Positions 1 through 8,161 of a stretch of 13,377 nt of DNA are shown here, piece by piece. Each line of letters begins with the position of its first letter. Position 1 is the first letter of the stretch. The position numbers and the translations under genes are program-made. This stretch comes from Parvularcula sp. GTDB lineage: Bacteria; Pseudomonadota; Alphaproteobacteria; Caulobacterales; Parvularculaceae. The DNA lies in assembly GCA_003506635.1 (NCBI GenBank), contig DNZB01000329.1, forward strand, positions 1-13,377. The letters run 5' to 3'. The notes beneath the pieces are model-generated. The model did no database searches and was not told where the DNA came from. It saw only the letters and a list, made by a program, of their open reading frames with translations.

Positions 1-93
1 TGGCGGAGAGGAAGGGATTCGAACCCTCGATACCGTTTAACGGGTATACGCCCTTAGCAGGGGCGCGCCTTCGACCAGCTCGGCCACCTCTCC
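1..93 (-). tRNA. tRNA-Ser (anticodon GCU)
   Basis: Read on the minus strand the segment folds as a class II tRNA. The acceptor stem GGAGAGG (93-87) pairs with CCTCTCC (5-11), followed by the discriminator G and an encoded CCA (positions 3-1). The anticodon stem CGCCC/GGGCG encloses the loop CTGCTAA, giving anticodon GCT (58-56), which reads AGC/AGU serine codons. A long variable arm typical of tRNA-Ser follows, then the T arm with GGTTCGAATCC. It lies 73 bp downstream of the lytic transglycosylase gene on the same strand. A TTGCGC box about 35 bases upstream of its 5' end could belong to its own promoter, but the matching -10 is poor. Confidence 0.97.
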
Positions 94-166
94 GGTCGCG
101 CGGGACCATGTCCGCATCGGACCTTTAGCGCAAGGCTTTGGGGCGTGCGCCGGGAAAGTTTTCGCT

Positions 167-2902
167 TCAGCGCTGCTGGTCTTCGGGCGCCGGGGAGGCG
201 GACGGGCAGGAGTCCCCGCCGCCCTGGAGCTCGGCGAGCGCGCCGGCGTTAAGGTCGGCCGCCGAGGCTTCTTCCCTGGCGGTTCGCGCGATGAAATCCG
301 TGTAGCCGCCGCACGCCTCGTCCGCCGTCTGCGCCGGGGAAGCGGGCAGCCCCTCGGCGGCGTAAGCACCTTCGGCGCCGGCGGACGAGGCTGCTCCGTC
401 GACCGGCGCCATCGTCAGCGGCGCGCCGGCAGGCTGCGCCGGTCCCGGCGCTGGCGCAGCCGCTGCGTTATCCGTCTGAAGCGATTCCTTCGGGGCGGCT
501 TGCCGCATCGCGCGCTGTTCATCGCCAGGCTTCCCCGCTTCGTGTTCGCCTTCGGGGGGCGCCGACAGCTTCTTCTGGCGGAAGCTCTGGCGCCGGCCGC
601 GCGTTTCGGTTTTCCGTGCCGTATCAGCGCCCTCAGCGCCGCGCGCGCTCGCAGGTTGCGGCTTGAGGCCGACATGCGGCGCGGCTTCGGCGACGGCTGT
701 CAATGGGATCAGGAAACTCTCGGCGAGCTTGGCGATGCGCGGCTGCACGTCCGGGATGACGCCGGGCGCCGCCAGCGCTGGGATCGCGCCGATGCGCCCG
801 CGCGCTGCGCCGCGCTCGATATCCATGGCGAGCGCGCCGGCGATCGGCGCCTTGGCCAGGCGGCTGCGATAAATCTGACTGTTTTCAAGGACGCGCTGAA
901 CATAGTTGCGCGTCTCCTCGAAGGGGATCTGCTCGATCCAGTCGAGCGGGTCGACGCTCTCGCTGCGCGGGTCGCCATAGGCCTCGACCCACTGCGTCAC
1001 GCGGTTCGCTCCGGCGTTGTAGGCCGCGAAGGTCATGACCCAGGACCCGGAATATTTGCTGACGAGGTGCGACAGATGCGCTGAGCCGATCGTCAAATTG
1101 TAATGCGGATCGGAGAGCAGCGCGTCGCGCCGATAGGGAAGTCCCTCCTTCTTCGCGGTGATCTGCGCCGTCGCCGGGATGAGCTGCATCAGGCCGCGCG
1201 CGCCGGCGCGCGAATAGGCGCGCGGGTTGAACTCGCTCTCCTGACGGGAGAGGCCGAGGATGATTTCGGCCGGAACATACTGCGCGGCCTGCTTCGGCAC
1301 GGTGATCGTCGGATAGGCGATGTCGGCCGAGAACGCGCCGGCGCGCGCCGCCACCTTTCCGGCCCTCACCGCCACATGCGGCGCGCCGGCGGCCATAGCG
1401 AGGTCGAAAAGCTCACGGAACTCGCCCGGCGTCTCCAGCTTGTCGTCAATGTGATAGGCGAAGATGAGGAACGCGCGGTCGTCCCCTACCTCCGTCAGCA
1501 TACGGAGCGCGGCGACGGCCGGGCGGGAGCCGAACTTCGCTTTGTCTTCGGGCGTCGACGGCGCCCCGGCTTCGAAGGCGATGGTCAGCGCGTCGCCGCC
1601 GATTTTCTCGGCGGCAAGCTGGCCGTAGAAGGTATAAATGTGCTCCGCCGCCCTAGCATAGCGTTCGCGCGACAAGGCTTCGTCGCCCTTCGCCTCCGCC
1701 GCGCGGGCGAGCCAGTACCAGCTCCGCGACACCGATATCGGCGCCGAGACGCTTCCCGCGAGCGCGGCGAAATGTTTTTCCGCGCGAGTGGCGTCTTTCA
1801 GGAACCTTAGAGCGATCCAACCGGAATTGAACTCAGCTTCCGCGAATTCGCCCGAACCGGGTTCGAGCCCGTGATGGGAGGCCATCGAGTAAGCGTCGGC
1901 GTAAAGCCGGTTTTTCAGCGCCCAGCGCATCAAAAGCTGCTGCTCTTCCCACCAGCGCGTCGGCTGACGCAGGAACGTCGGGTCCGTGGGCGCATTGCGG
2001 GCGATGGCGATGGCGCGCGGCTCTTCTTGGCGGCGGCGAAAATAGCGGATGGCGGCGAGCGTCACTCCGGCCTCGCCGCGGTCGTTTGGCTCCAGCGCGT
2101 TATAGGCGTCGCCCGCTTTGGCGCCCCCGAGCAGCAAGTCGGCGCGGACGTTCGCGCGGCGGCGTTCAGCGCCCGCGAGAAATGTGATCGATCGTTTCGC
2201 CGTCGCGACTTCACGCGCGAAGAGGAGCCGGTCAACGCGCGCGATGTGGTCGTCCTGGTTGAGGCGTCCGCCATAATTCGCGATCAGGCGCTGTTCGTCG
2301 CCGAGCGTGAAGTTGTTTTTCCGCCAGGCGTCCTTGATGTGAAGGACCGCTGCATCCGCCTCGCCATTCGCGAATTGCGCGCGGGCGAGTTGCAGTTTGC
2401 CCTCGCCGGTCAGGGGATCGCGCGATTCAAAGAACGCCATGACTTGCGCCGCTGGCAGGGTCGAGGTCATGCGCTTTTCGGCATGGTTCTGGATTTTGGC
2501 CGTCGAGGGCCATTCAGGATAGGCGTCGAGAAACGCGTCAGCGGCTTCGATGCTGATCAACGGGTCTTCAGCGTCGAAGTAATACCATTCGCCGAGCGTA
2601 CGGGCGCTCGGATCCGAGATCTGGCGGGAGAGGCGGAGCGCGCCGGCGAAGTCCCGTTTTGCGACAGCCGTCTTGACAGCGTTGAGCAAGGCAAGGTCGC
2701 CTTCGCTTAAGTAAACGGCGGCCTGCGCGGGCGCAGGCGTCGCGCTGGCGGCGGCGAGCGCAAGGGCAAGCGCCGCGCCCCACCAAAATCCGGACAATCC
2801 CTGAGGCAACGCCAATCCCCTCCGACACCAAACCGCCGCCAGCCTTGATCGGGGCATTGCAAAGATTACGCGATCCGGCGACGATTTCACCCCATCTTGC
2901 AT
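167..2902 (-). CDS. Soluble lytic murein transglycosylase (Slt70-like), long C-terminal tail
   Basis: Predicted periplasmic enzyme that cleaves the MurNAc-GlcNAc bond of peptidoglycan, leaving 1,6-anhydro-MurNAc ends. It has 911 residues; E. coli Slt70 is about 640. A signal peptide occupies roughly residues 1-60, with a WWGAALALALAAA core ending near APAQA. A helical superhelix (U-type) region rich in Ala/Arg precedes the catalytic domain at about 535-680. That domain has the family motifs in order: QES with catalytic Glu555, GLMQ at 570-573, AYNAG at 627-631 and ETRNYV at 663-668. Residues from about 690 on are a low-complexity Ala/Pro/Gly/Glu tail with no recognisable domain. The ATG at 2902 has AGGAG 16 bases upstream, rather far. 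An in-frame ATG at 2857 (residue 16) would also give a good signal peptide and may be the true start. It is divergent from dapA. Confidence 0.93.
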   Translation of the reverse strand: MQDGVKSSPDRVIFAMPRSRLAAVWCRRGLALPQGLSGFWWGAALALALAAASATPAPAQAAVYLSEGDLALLNAVKTAVAKRDFAGALRLSRQISDPSARTLGEWYYFDAEDPLISIEAADAFLDAYPEWPSTAKIQNHAEKRMTSTLPAAQVMAFFESRDPLTGEGKLQLARAQFANGEADAAVLHIKDAWRKNNFTLGDEQRLIANYGGRLNQDDHIARVDRLLFAREVATAKRSITFLAGAERRRANVRADLLLGGAKAGDAYNALEPNDRGEAGVTLAAIRYFRRRQEEPRAIAIARNAPTDPTFLRQPTRWWEEQQLLMRWALKNRLYADAYSMASHHGLEPGSGEFAEAEFNSGWIALRFLKDATRAEKHFAALAGSVSAPISVSRSWYWLARAAEAKGDEALSRERYARAAEHIYTFYGQLAAEKIGGDALTIAFEAGAPSTPEDKAKFGSRPAVAALRMLTEVGDDRAFLIFAYHIDDKLETPGEFRELFDLAMAAGAPHVAVRAGKVAARAGAFSADIAYPTITVPKQAAQYVPAEIILGLSRQESEFNPRAYSRAGARGLMQLIPATAQITAKKEGLPYRRDALLSDPHYNLTIGSAHLSHLVSKYSGSWVMTFAAYNAGANRVTQWVEAYGDPRSESVDPLDWIEQIPFEETRNYVQRVLENSQIYRSRLAKAPIAGALAMDIERGAARGRIGAIPALAAPGVIPDVQPRIAKLAESFLIPLTAVAEAAPHVGLKPQPASARGAEGADTARKTETRGRRQSFRQKKLSAPPEGEHEAGKPGDEQRAMRQAAPKESLQTDNAAAAPAPGPAQPAGAPLTMAPVDGAASSAGAEGAYAAEGLPASPAQTADEACGGYTDFIARTAREEASAADLNAGALAELQGGGDSCPSASPAPEDQQR

Positions 2903-2928
2903 CGCTTCGTCCCGGAAACTCCTGAAAC

Positions 2929-2957
2929 TTGCCCGTTTTTCCGCCAGGCTGTATCCG
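2929..2957 (+). promoter_or_regulatory. Putative sigma70-type promoter for dapA-smpB
   Basis: TTGCCC (2929-2934) and TATCCG (2952-2957) are separated by 17 bases, close to the alphaproteobacterial housekeeping pattern. Transcription would begin near 2963, leaving about 25 bases before the dapA start. It lies in the 85-bp gap between the divergent slt and dapA genes. Found by eye only. Confidence 0.4.
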
Positions 2958-2987
2958 GGGCGCCTACCATGAACCCCGCAAAAGCCA

Positions 2988-3881
2988 ATGAATTCGCCAA
3001 TGAAGCCGTTTGAAGGATCAACGACTGCGTTGATGACACCTTTTAGGAACGGCGCGATCGACCGCGAGGCATACCGGCGCCTCGTCGACCGGCAGATCAG
3101 GGCGGGGACGCAAGGCGTTGTGCCCGCGGGGTCGACCGGCGAATCGGCGACGCTGACCCATGACGATCATTTCCTGTGCGTCGATCTCGCGGTCGAGGCG
3201 GCGGCTGGCCGCGTCCCCGTCATCGCCGGCGCTGGCTCCAACGAAACCGCGCGCGCGATCGAACTCGCCCGCTATGCGGAGAAGGCCGGCGCGGACGCAA
3301 TCCTCGCACTTTGCGGCTATTACAACAAACCGACGCAAGAAGGACTGATCGCGCATTTCACCGCGCTCCATGACGCGACGCGTCTGCCGATCATTCTTTA
3401 CAATGTTCCGGCGCGCACGGTTGTCGACCTCTCGGTTGAGACGCTTGCGGCGCTCTCGAAGCTGCCGCGCATTATCGGCGTCAAGGACGCGACCGGCGAC
3501 CTGGCGCGTGTCGCGCTTCAACGCCATTTCTGCGGCCCTGACTTTCTTCAGCTCTCGGGCGAGGACATGACGGCGGTCGGCTTTAACGCCATGGGCGGGC
3601 GGGGCTGCATCAGCGTCACGGCGAACGTCGCGCCGGACCTTTGTGCGGCGCTGCAGGAAGCCTCGCTCGCCGGAGACCTCGCGAGTGCTGTTGCGATTCA
3701 GGACAGGCTCGTACCCCTGCACGAGGTGCTGTTCGCCGAAACGAATCCAGCGCCGGCGAAATACGCGCTGTCGCTGATGGGTCTTTGCTCGGAGGAGGTG
3801 CGCCTGCCCCTGGTGCCGCCGCGGCCCGAGACGAAGGCGCGAATTCGCGCCGTGCTGGAGCGGATGGGACTGATCGGCTGA
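2988..3881 (+). CDS. dapA: 4-hydroxy-tetrahydrodipicolinate synthase
   Basis: Cytoplasmic class I aldolase that condenses pyruvate with aspartate semialdehyde, the first committed step of the diaminopimelate/lysine pathway. It has 297 residues, typical length, as one TIM barrel. The Schiff-base lysine is Lys166 in [10 protein letters not shown]. The ILYNVPAR segment supplies Tyr138 and Arg143 (E. coli Tyr133 and Arg138). [10 protein letters not shown] carries the Tyr107 equivalent. The motif normally written GTTGES is GSTGES here, so the E. coli Thr44 position is Ser49. Starts are possible at ATG 2988 and, in frame, ATG 3000; neither has a convincing Shine-Dalgarno sequence, and family members usually begin close to KPFEGS, so 3000 is a fair alternative. 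The stop TGA shares one base with the smpB ATG (TGATG), implying translational coupling. Confidence 0.97.
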   Translation: MNSPMKPFEGSTTALMTPFRNGAIDREAYRRLVDRQIRAGTQGVVPAGSTGESATLTHDDHFLCVDLAVEAAAGRVPVIAGAGSNETARAIELARYAEKAGADAILALCGYYNKPTQEGLIAHFTALHDATRLPIILYNVPARTVVDLSVETLAALSKLPRIIGVKDATGDLARVALQRHFCGPDFLQLSGEDMTAVGFNAMGGRGCISVTANVAPDLCAALQEASLAGDLASAVAIQDRLVPLHEVLFAETNPAPAKYALSLMGLCSEEVRLPLVPPRPETKARIRAVLERMGLIG

Positions 3882-4354
3882 TGGCGCCGAAAAAGGAGTT
3901 TTCCGGCAAGATCGTCGCGGAGAACCGCCGCGCGCGCTTCGATTACTATATCGAGGACACGGTGGAGGCGGGCCTCATGCTGACCGGCACGGAGGTCAAG
4001 GCCCTGCGCGAGGGTCGCGCGACGATCAAGGAATCCTACGCCGCGCCGGAAAAGGACGGCATCTGGCTCATCAACGCCAACATCCCGGAATATTCCGCTG
4101 GCAATCGCGAAAACCACGAGCCGAAACGCCCGCGCAAACTGCTGCTGCACGCGAAGGAGATTGCGCGTCTTGCACAAGCGGTCGAACGCAAGGGCTACAC
4201 GCTCGCGCCCTTGAAAATCTATTTCAACGCGCGCGGCATCGCGAAGCTGGAGCTGGGGCTGGCGCTCGGCAAGAAGGCGCCCGACAAGCGCGACACGGAG
4301 AAGGAACGCGACTGGCAGCGTCAGAAGGGGCGCCTGCTCCGGGAGCGAGGGTAG
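3881..4354 (+). CDS. smpB: SsrA-binding protein SmpB
   Basis: Small basic RNA-binding protein that carries tmRNA (SsrA) to stalled ribosomes for trans-translation. It has 157 residues, the usual size. It begins [19 protein letters not shown] and keeps the characteristic stretch [20 protein letters not shown], then [19 protein letters not shown], a Lys/Leu-rich tmRNA-contacting region ([12 protein letters not shown]), and a highly basic C-terminal tail (about residues 130-157) that enters the ribosomal mRNA channel in known homologues. The ATG overlaps the dapA stop by one base. The same reading frame stays open for 240 bases upstream inside dapA, but that part is antigenic noise in another frame and not part of the protein. 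The dapA-smpB pairing recurs in Hyphomicrobiales. RNase R, its partner in degrading non-stop mRNA, is encoded nearby. Confidence 0.97.
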   Translation: MAPKKEFSGKIVAENRRARFDYYIEDTVEAGLMLTGTEVKALREGRATIKESYAAPEKDGIWLINANIPEYSAGNRENHEPKRPRKLLLHAKEIARLAQAVERKGYTLAPLKIYFNARGIAKLELGLALGKKAPDKRDTEKERDWQRQKGRLLRERG

Positions 4355-4374
4355 GGTTAGGGTCAGCCAATCTC

Positions 4375-4926
4375 CTAATTGGATTTCGCTGGCATCACTG
4401 TTCCGGGAAAAGTCAGATCTTCGAAAACAGGATATACGCTACGTAGCAGGAGCACCTGCTTCGCATCATTTGCTCGAACAAGGTACCAAGCCCCCTGATC
4501 CCTCAGCACTAGTGTTGAAGTTTCAATCGGGATCGACGCGTCCTTTGTCGAGAACGTCATTGACGTTTGTGCAAATCCCCACGTTAAGCACTCGTTATTC
4601 GGGTCGCATTTGTCCGTTAAGGGCATCCCTTCAACGTCAATCCTCACTTTCAAAAGTGTAATGTCGCCGAAAGCAGAAGAAATTGCCGATCCCATTTGCG
4701 GGCGAAATTTTTCAATCGAGATACCCACGCCGTTGGCGAGATGGCTGATGATTCGCGGAGGTATAACGCGCGCGATCCCATCACCATTTCTCTCATTGAG
4801 CGCAATTATGAAATTGTCTCGCACCTCGGTAATTGCCGTTTTCTCCTCAGCAGTCATCGGACGCGTGCTAGCTGTAACTGACGACTGCGCAACGAGTAAG
4901 ACAATGAGGAGAGCGTTCGAAGCCAC
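4375..4926 (-). CDS. Exported protein of unknown function, AT-richer than its neighbours
   Basis: I do not recognise the family. The 183 residues begin with a GTG codon; a stop codon lies five codons upstream in frame and no other good start follows until residue 24. Residues 1-20 form a signal peptide (hydrophobic ALLIVLLVA, likely cut after VTAS). The mature part begins with a charged helix (EEKTAITEVRDNF, then LNERNGDGIARVI) and ends in strand-like segments (STLVLRDQGAWYLVRAND), an order reminiscent of small NTF2/SnoaL-like domains; this is a guess. Two cysteines in KCDPNNEC could form a disulfide. A hand count over 4501-4620 and 4681-4740 gives 89 G+C of 180 bases, far below the flanking genes, which suggests transfer. 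It lies 68 bp downstream of prmB on the same strand and converges with smpB. Confidence 0.7.
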   Translation of the reverse strand: MASNALLIVLLVAQSSVTASTRPMTAEEKTAITEVRDNFIIALNERNGDGIARVIPPRIISHLANGVGISIEKFRPQMGSAISSAFGDITLLKVRIDVEGMPLTDKCDPNNECLTWGFAQTSMTFSTKDASIPIETSTLVLRDQGAWYLVRANDAKQVLLLRSVYPVFEDLTFPGTVMPAKSN

Positions 4927-4994
4927 GAAATCACCAAGTTAATTTTCTATTGAAATTCACGTCTGTGTGACGGCTCGCGCAAGTATTGAAGCGT

Positions 4995-5879
4995 TCAAGG
5001 TCTGCCAAACCCCTCCTTAGTCAGCCAGAACACCTCGCCATCGCCTTCCTCGCTCGTCGGCCAAAGGAAATCGAGATGCGGGTATTCCGCCTCGAGAATC
5101 CCACGCCCTGTTCCGAATTCGCACAACAGTCCCCCGCCGGGGTTGAGGCGCGCCGGCGCCTCGGCGAGGATGCGGCGCACGATGTCGAGGCCGTCCGCGC
5201 CCCCGGCGAGCGCGAGCGCGGGCTCGGCGCGAAACTCCGGCGGCAGCGCCGCCATCGCCCCGGCGTCAACATAAGGCGGATTGGTGAGGATGAGGTCGAA
5301 GCGGGCGGGTCCGAGCGGCGCGAAGAGGTCGCCCTCATAGAGCGTGACGCGCGTTTCAAGCCCGTGATCTGCAACATTGCGGCGCGCGACGGCGAGCGCG
5401 TCCGCCGAAAGATCGACGGCGTGAATGTCAGCTTCGGGAAAAGCGAAAGCCGCAAGGATCGCGAGGCATCCCGAACCGGTGCAAAGGTCGAGGATCGAGC
5501 GCACGTCCGTCGGCGCTGGAAGGAACGCCGGCTCCCCCGCCAGTATTTCGCCGATATAGGATCGCGGCACGATCACGCGTTCGTCGACATAAAACGGCAC
5601 GCCTTGCACATAGGCCTTGTTGAGCAGATAGGCGGCGGGCCTTCGCGTCGAGACGCGCGCGTCGATCATTTCTGCAAGGCGAGTCCTTTCCGCCGCCGTG
5701 AGGCGCGCGTCGAGCCAGGGGTTGATGTCGTCGATGGGGAGAGACAGCGCTTCGAGGATGATGAACGCCGCCTCGTCAAGCGCCGTACCGGCGCCGTGCC
5801 CGAAATAGAGCCCCGCGCGCATGAAGCGGGTGAGCGCGTAGCGCAGGAAATCTCGGACGGTCAGCAATTCAGCGGTCAT
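4995..5879 (-). CDS. prmB: Ribosomal protein L3 N5-glutamine methyltransferase PrmB
   Basis: SAM-dependent cytoplasmic enzyme that methylates a glutamine of ribosomal protein L3. It has 294 residues. An N-terminal helical domain (about 1-95) precedes the Rossmann-fold methyltransferase domain. ERVIVPRSYI (100-109) comes first, then SAM-binding motif I DLCTGSG (131-137), the acidic AVDLSADAL strand end (154-162) and the catalytic NPPY (200-203). The choice of PrmB over the release-factor enzyme PrmC rests on the sequence after NPPY: VDAGAMAALPPEFRAEPALAL closely follows the PrmB pattern. The ATG overlaps the rnr stop in an ATGA arrangement, so translation is probably coupled. No catalytic residue is missing. 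Confidence 0.92.
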   Translation of the reverse strand: MTAELLTVRDFLRYALTRFMRAGLYFGHGAGTALDEAAFIILEALSLPIDDINPWLDARLTAAERTRLAEMIDARVSTRRPAAYLLNKAYVQGVPFYVDERVIVPRSYIGEILAGEPAFLPAPTDVRSILDLCTGSGCLAILAAFAFPEADIHAVDLSADALAVARRNVADHGLETRVTLYEGDLFAPLGPARFDLILTNPPYVDAGAMAALPPEFRAEPALALAGGADGLDIVRRILAEAPARLNPGGGLLCEFGTGRGILEAEYPHLDFLWPTSEEGDGEVFWLTKEGFGRP

Positions 5880-8107
5880 CGGCGTTTCTTCGCCTTTGAT
5901 TTTGCGCGCGGCTTATAACCTTGCTCGCGGCGCGGGCGCGGCCTGAAATCGGGGTCTTCCCTCGGCTCCGACAGCATTTCGAAGACGAGCCCGCCGCGCA
6001 AGGGCGCAGCCTCGACGATCTTCACTTTCACCGCTTCGCCAAGCCGGAAATAGGCGCCGGTGCGGGCGCCGACAAGCGCATGGCGCTGTTCGATAAAATC
6101 GAAGCGATCATCGCCAAGCGCGCGCGCCGGCACGAAGCCGTCAGCGCCCGTCTCATCGAGCATCACGAACAGCCCGAAGCGCGTAACCCCCCGAATGCGA
6201 CCGGAGAATTCTTCGCCGACATGGGCTTCAAGATAAGCGGCGAGATAGCGGTCGGCGGCTTCACGCTCGATCGCGACCGCGCGCCGCTCCGTGTCGGAGA
6301 TGAGCCCCGCCGTCCGCGAAAGCCGTGCAGAGTCCTCGTCCGTTTGCCCGCCCTCGCCGAGGCCGCACGCCCTAACGAGCGCGCGGTGAATGGTGAGGTC
6401 CGCATAGCGCCGGATCGGCGAGGTGAAATGCGAATAGCGCGGCAGCGCGAGGCCGAAATGGCCGAGATTCTCGGTTGAATACACGGCCTGCCGCTGCGCG
6501 CGAAGCACGACGTCCGAAATCATCTCCTGCTGGCCGCGTTCAGCGGCGATTCTCAGGAGCTGGTTGAAATTCGACGGACGCGGCGCCCCCTTGACGAGCG
6601 AATAGCCGAGATCATCGAGATAATCGCGTACGCTGTTCAATTTCTCCGGGTCCGGCGCGTCGTGCACCCGGTAGATTTGCGGCGTACGCTTTTGTTCCAG
6701 CGTTTCCGCGGCGGCGACATTTGCAAGGATCATGAACTCCTCGATCAGGCGGTGGGCGTCGAACCGCTCACGCCGGATGATGCGCGCGACCGCGCCGTCT
6801 TCATTGAGGATGATTTTGCGCTCGGGAAGATCGAGATCGAGCGGCGCGCGTTTCGCACGTTCTTTCCAGCGCGTCTCGAACGCATCGTGCAGCGCATGCA
6901 CCGTCTCCGCGATAAGGCCCGCCGCCTTGCGGTCGCCGATCAGCTTCTGCGCGTCGCCGTAAGAGAGCTTTGCATGGCTCCTCATCATGATGCGCATGAA
7001 GCGGTGGCGGCGTTTGACGCCGCTGGCGTCGATGGTCATTTCGACGGCGATCGCCGGACGATCGACATCGGGCTTCAACGAGCAAAGATCGTTCGACAAA
7101 CGCTCGGGCAGCATCGGCACGACGCGGTCAGGGAGATAGATTGAATTGCCGCGCCGTTGCGCCTCGCGGTCAAGCTTCGAGCCAGGGCGTACAAACCAGC
7201 TCACGTCGGCGATGGCGACAACGACCTTGAACCCGCCTTCATTCTTCGGGTCGTCGTCGCGCACGGCCCAGACGGCGTCGTCATGATCCTTGGCGTCCTC
7301 AGGGTCGATAGTGAGGAGCGGCGCGGCGCGAAGATCGATGCGCCCATCAAGCGTCGGCGGCTTCACGCGTGCGGCTTCCTCGACAACTTCGCGCGGAATT
7401 TCGACGGGCGCTTCATGCGCCGCAAGCGCGATCAGCGAGTAGGCGGCGCGATCATCAACATGCCCGGCGATCTCGCGAACGCGCGCGCGCGCCAATCCTC
7501 CGCCGCGCTGCGGTTGCGCCTCGACCCAGACGAGATCCCCGTCCCTGGCGTCACGCGCGTTGGCGCTGTCGATCGAAAACTTGTTGCGCGCGCGGCGTTC
7601 AACGGGTTCCGCGACGCCGCCGCCCTTCGTCTTGCGGAACACGGCGAGGAATTTATGGGCGCCGCGGCCGAGGGGCCGGATGATGCGCGCGTCATAGCCG
7701 TCATCGCCCGCGGGGCTGAGGCGCGCGAGCAGACGGTCGCCGACGCCGGGCGGCGGCTTTATTTCGCTGGCGGCTTTGCGCGACAGGCGGATGATCGGCG
7801 GCTCGGTCTCGCCCTCCCATGACGAGGGCAGACACAGCATGTCGCCGTCATCATCGACCGACATGATATCGACCGCGAGTACTGGCGGCAGCGCGTCGGC
7901 GCTGGCGATTTTCTTCGGCCCCGCGCGGCGGACCGCGCCGTCGGCCTGCATTTCCTTGATCAGGGAGCGCAGCCGCGCGCGGTCCTCTCCCTTGACGTTG
8001 AAGGCGCGTGCGATCTCGCGCCGCGAGGTTTCGCCCTCGGCGCCCGCGATGAATTTGGCGATTTCGCCCCTGGTCGGAAATTGCGGCGGGCGCTTGGGTT
8101 TCGCCAA
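5876..8107 (-). CDS. rnr: Ribonuclease R
   Basis: Processive 3'-to-5' exoribonuclease that unwinds structured RNA; with tmRNA/SmpB it removes non-stop mRNA. It has 743 residues. The N-terminal winged-helix-like region (about 12-60, TSRREIARAF) is followed by cold-shock/OB segments (about 75-215). The RNB catalytic domain (about 253-580) has TIDPEDAKDHDDAVWA with Asp268, Asp271, Asp274, Asp276 and Asp277 near the metal site, and YSHFTSPIRRYADL at 558-571. An S1 RNA-binding domain spans about 631-713 (FSGRIRGVTRFGLFVML). A Lys/Arg tail ends in KSKAKKRR. The start is TTG at 8107: a TGA three codons upstream blocks a longer frame and no ATG follows for about 50 residues. It overlaps prmB by four bases and lies 54 bp after the M23 lipoprotein gene. 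Confidence 0.96.
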   Translation of the reverse strand: MAKPKRPPQFPTRGEIAKFIAGAEGETSRREIARAFNVKGEDRARLRSLIKEMQADGAVRRAGPKKIASADALPPVLAVDIMSVDDDGDMLCLPSSWEGETEPPIIRLSRKAASEIKPPPGVGDRLLARLSPAGDDGYDARIIRPLGRGAHKFLAVFRKTKGGGVAEPVERRARNKFSIDSANARDARDGDLVWVEAQPQRGGGLARARVREIAGHVDDRAAYSLIALAAHEAPVEIPREVVEEAARVKPPTLDGRIDLRAAPLLTIDPEDAKDHDDAVWAVRDDDPKNEGGFKVVVAIADVSWFVRPGSKLDREAQRRGNSIYLPDRVVPMLPERLSNDLCSLKPDVDRPAIAVEMTIDASGVKRRHRFMRIMMRSHAKLSYGDAQKLIGDRKAAGLIAETVHALHDAFETRWKERAKRAPLDLDLPERKIILNEDGAVARIIRRERFDAHRLIEEFMILANVAAAETLEQKRTPQIYRVHDAPDPEKLNSVRDYLDDLGYSLVKGAPRPSNFNQLLRIAAERGQQEMISDVVLRAQRQAVYSTENLGHFGLALPRYSHFTSPIRRYADLTIHRALVRACGLGEGGQTDEDSARLSRTAGLISDTERRAVAIEREAADRYLAAYLEAHVGEEFSGRIRGVTRFGLFVMLDETGADGFVPARALGDDRFDFIEQRHALVGARTGAYFRLGEAVKVKIVEAAPLRGGLVFEMLSEPREDPDFRPRPRREQGYKPRAKSKAKKRR

Positions 8108-8161
8108 CTTGGCTCACATTAAAGGCGGCGGCGCGAGCCCTAGCATGTTCGCGGCGAGAAG

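Noticed and set aside
500..2710. Three long plus-strand frames (500-1084, 1103-1810, 1871-2710) opposite the lytic transglycosylase
   Set aside because: All are antisense to the transglycosylase, Arg/Gly/Ala-rich, with no domain and no ribosome binding site that stands out.
3641..3880. An 80-codon upstream extension of smpB
   Set aside because: It lies wholly within dapA in another frame; the SmpB family begins at the ATG at 3881.
4986..4998. Inverted repeat TTGAA-GCG-TTCAA at the end of prmB, considered as a terminator or attachment site of the orphan gene
   Set aside because: The stem is only five weak base pairs, has no T run and no matching copy on the other side of the orphan gene.
4995..5879. 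Annotation as the release-factor methyltransferase PrmC/HemK
   Set aside because: Motif I and NPPY are shared, but NPPYVD with the LPPEFRAEPALALAGG stretch and VPRSYI are the PrmB pattern.
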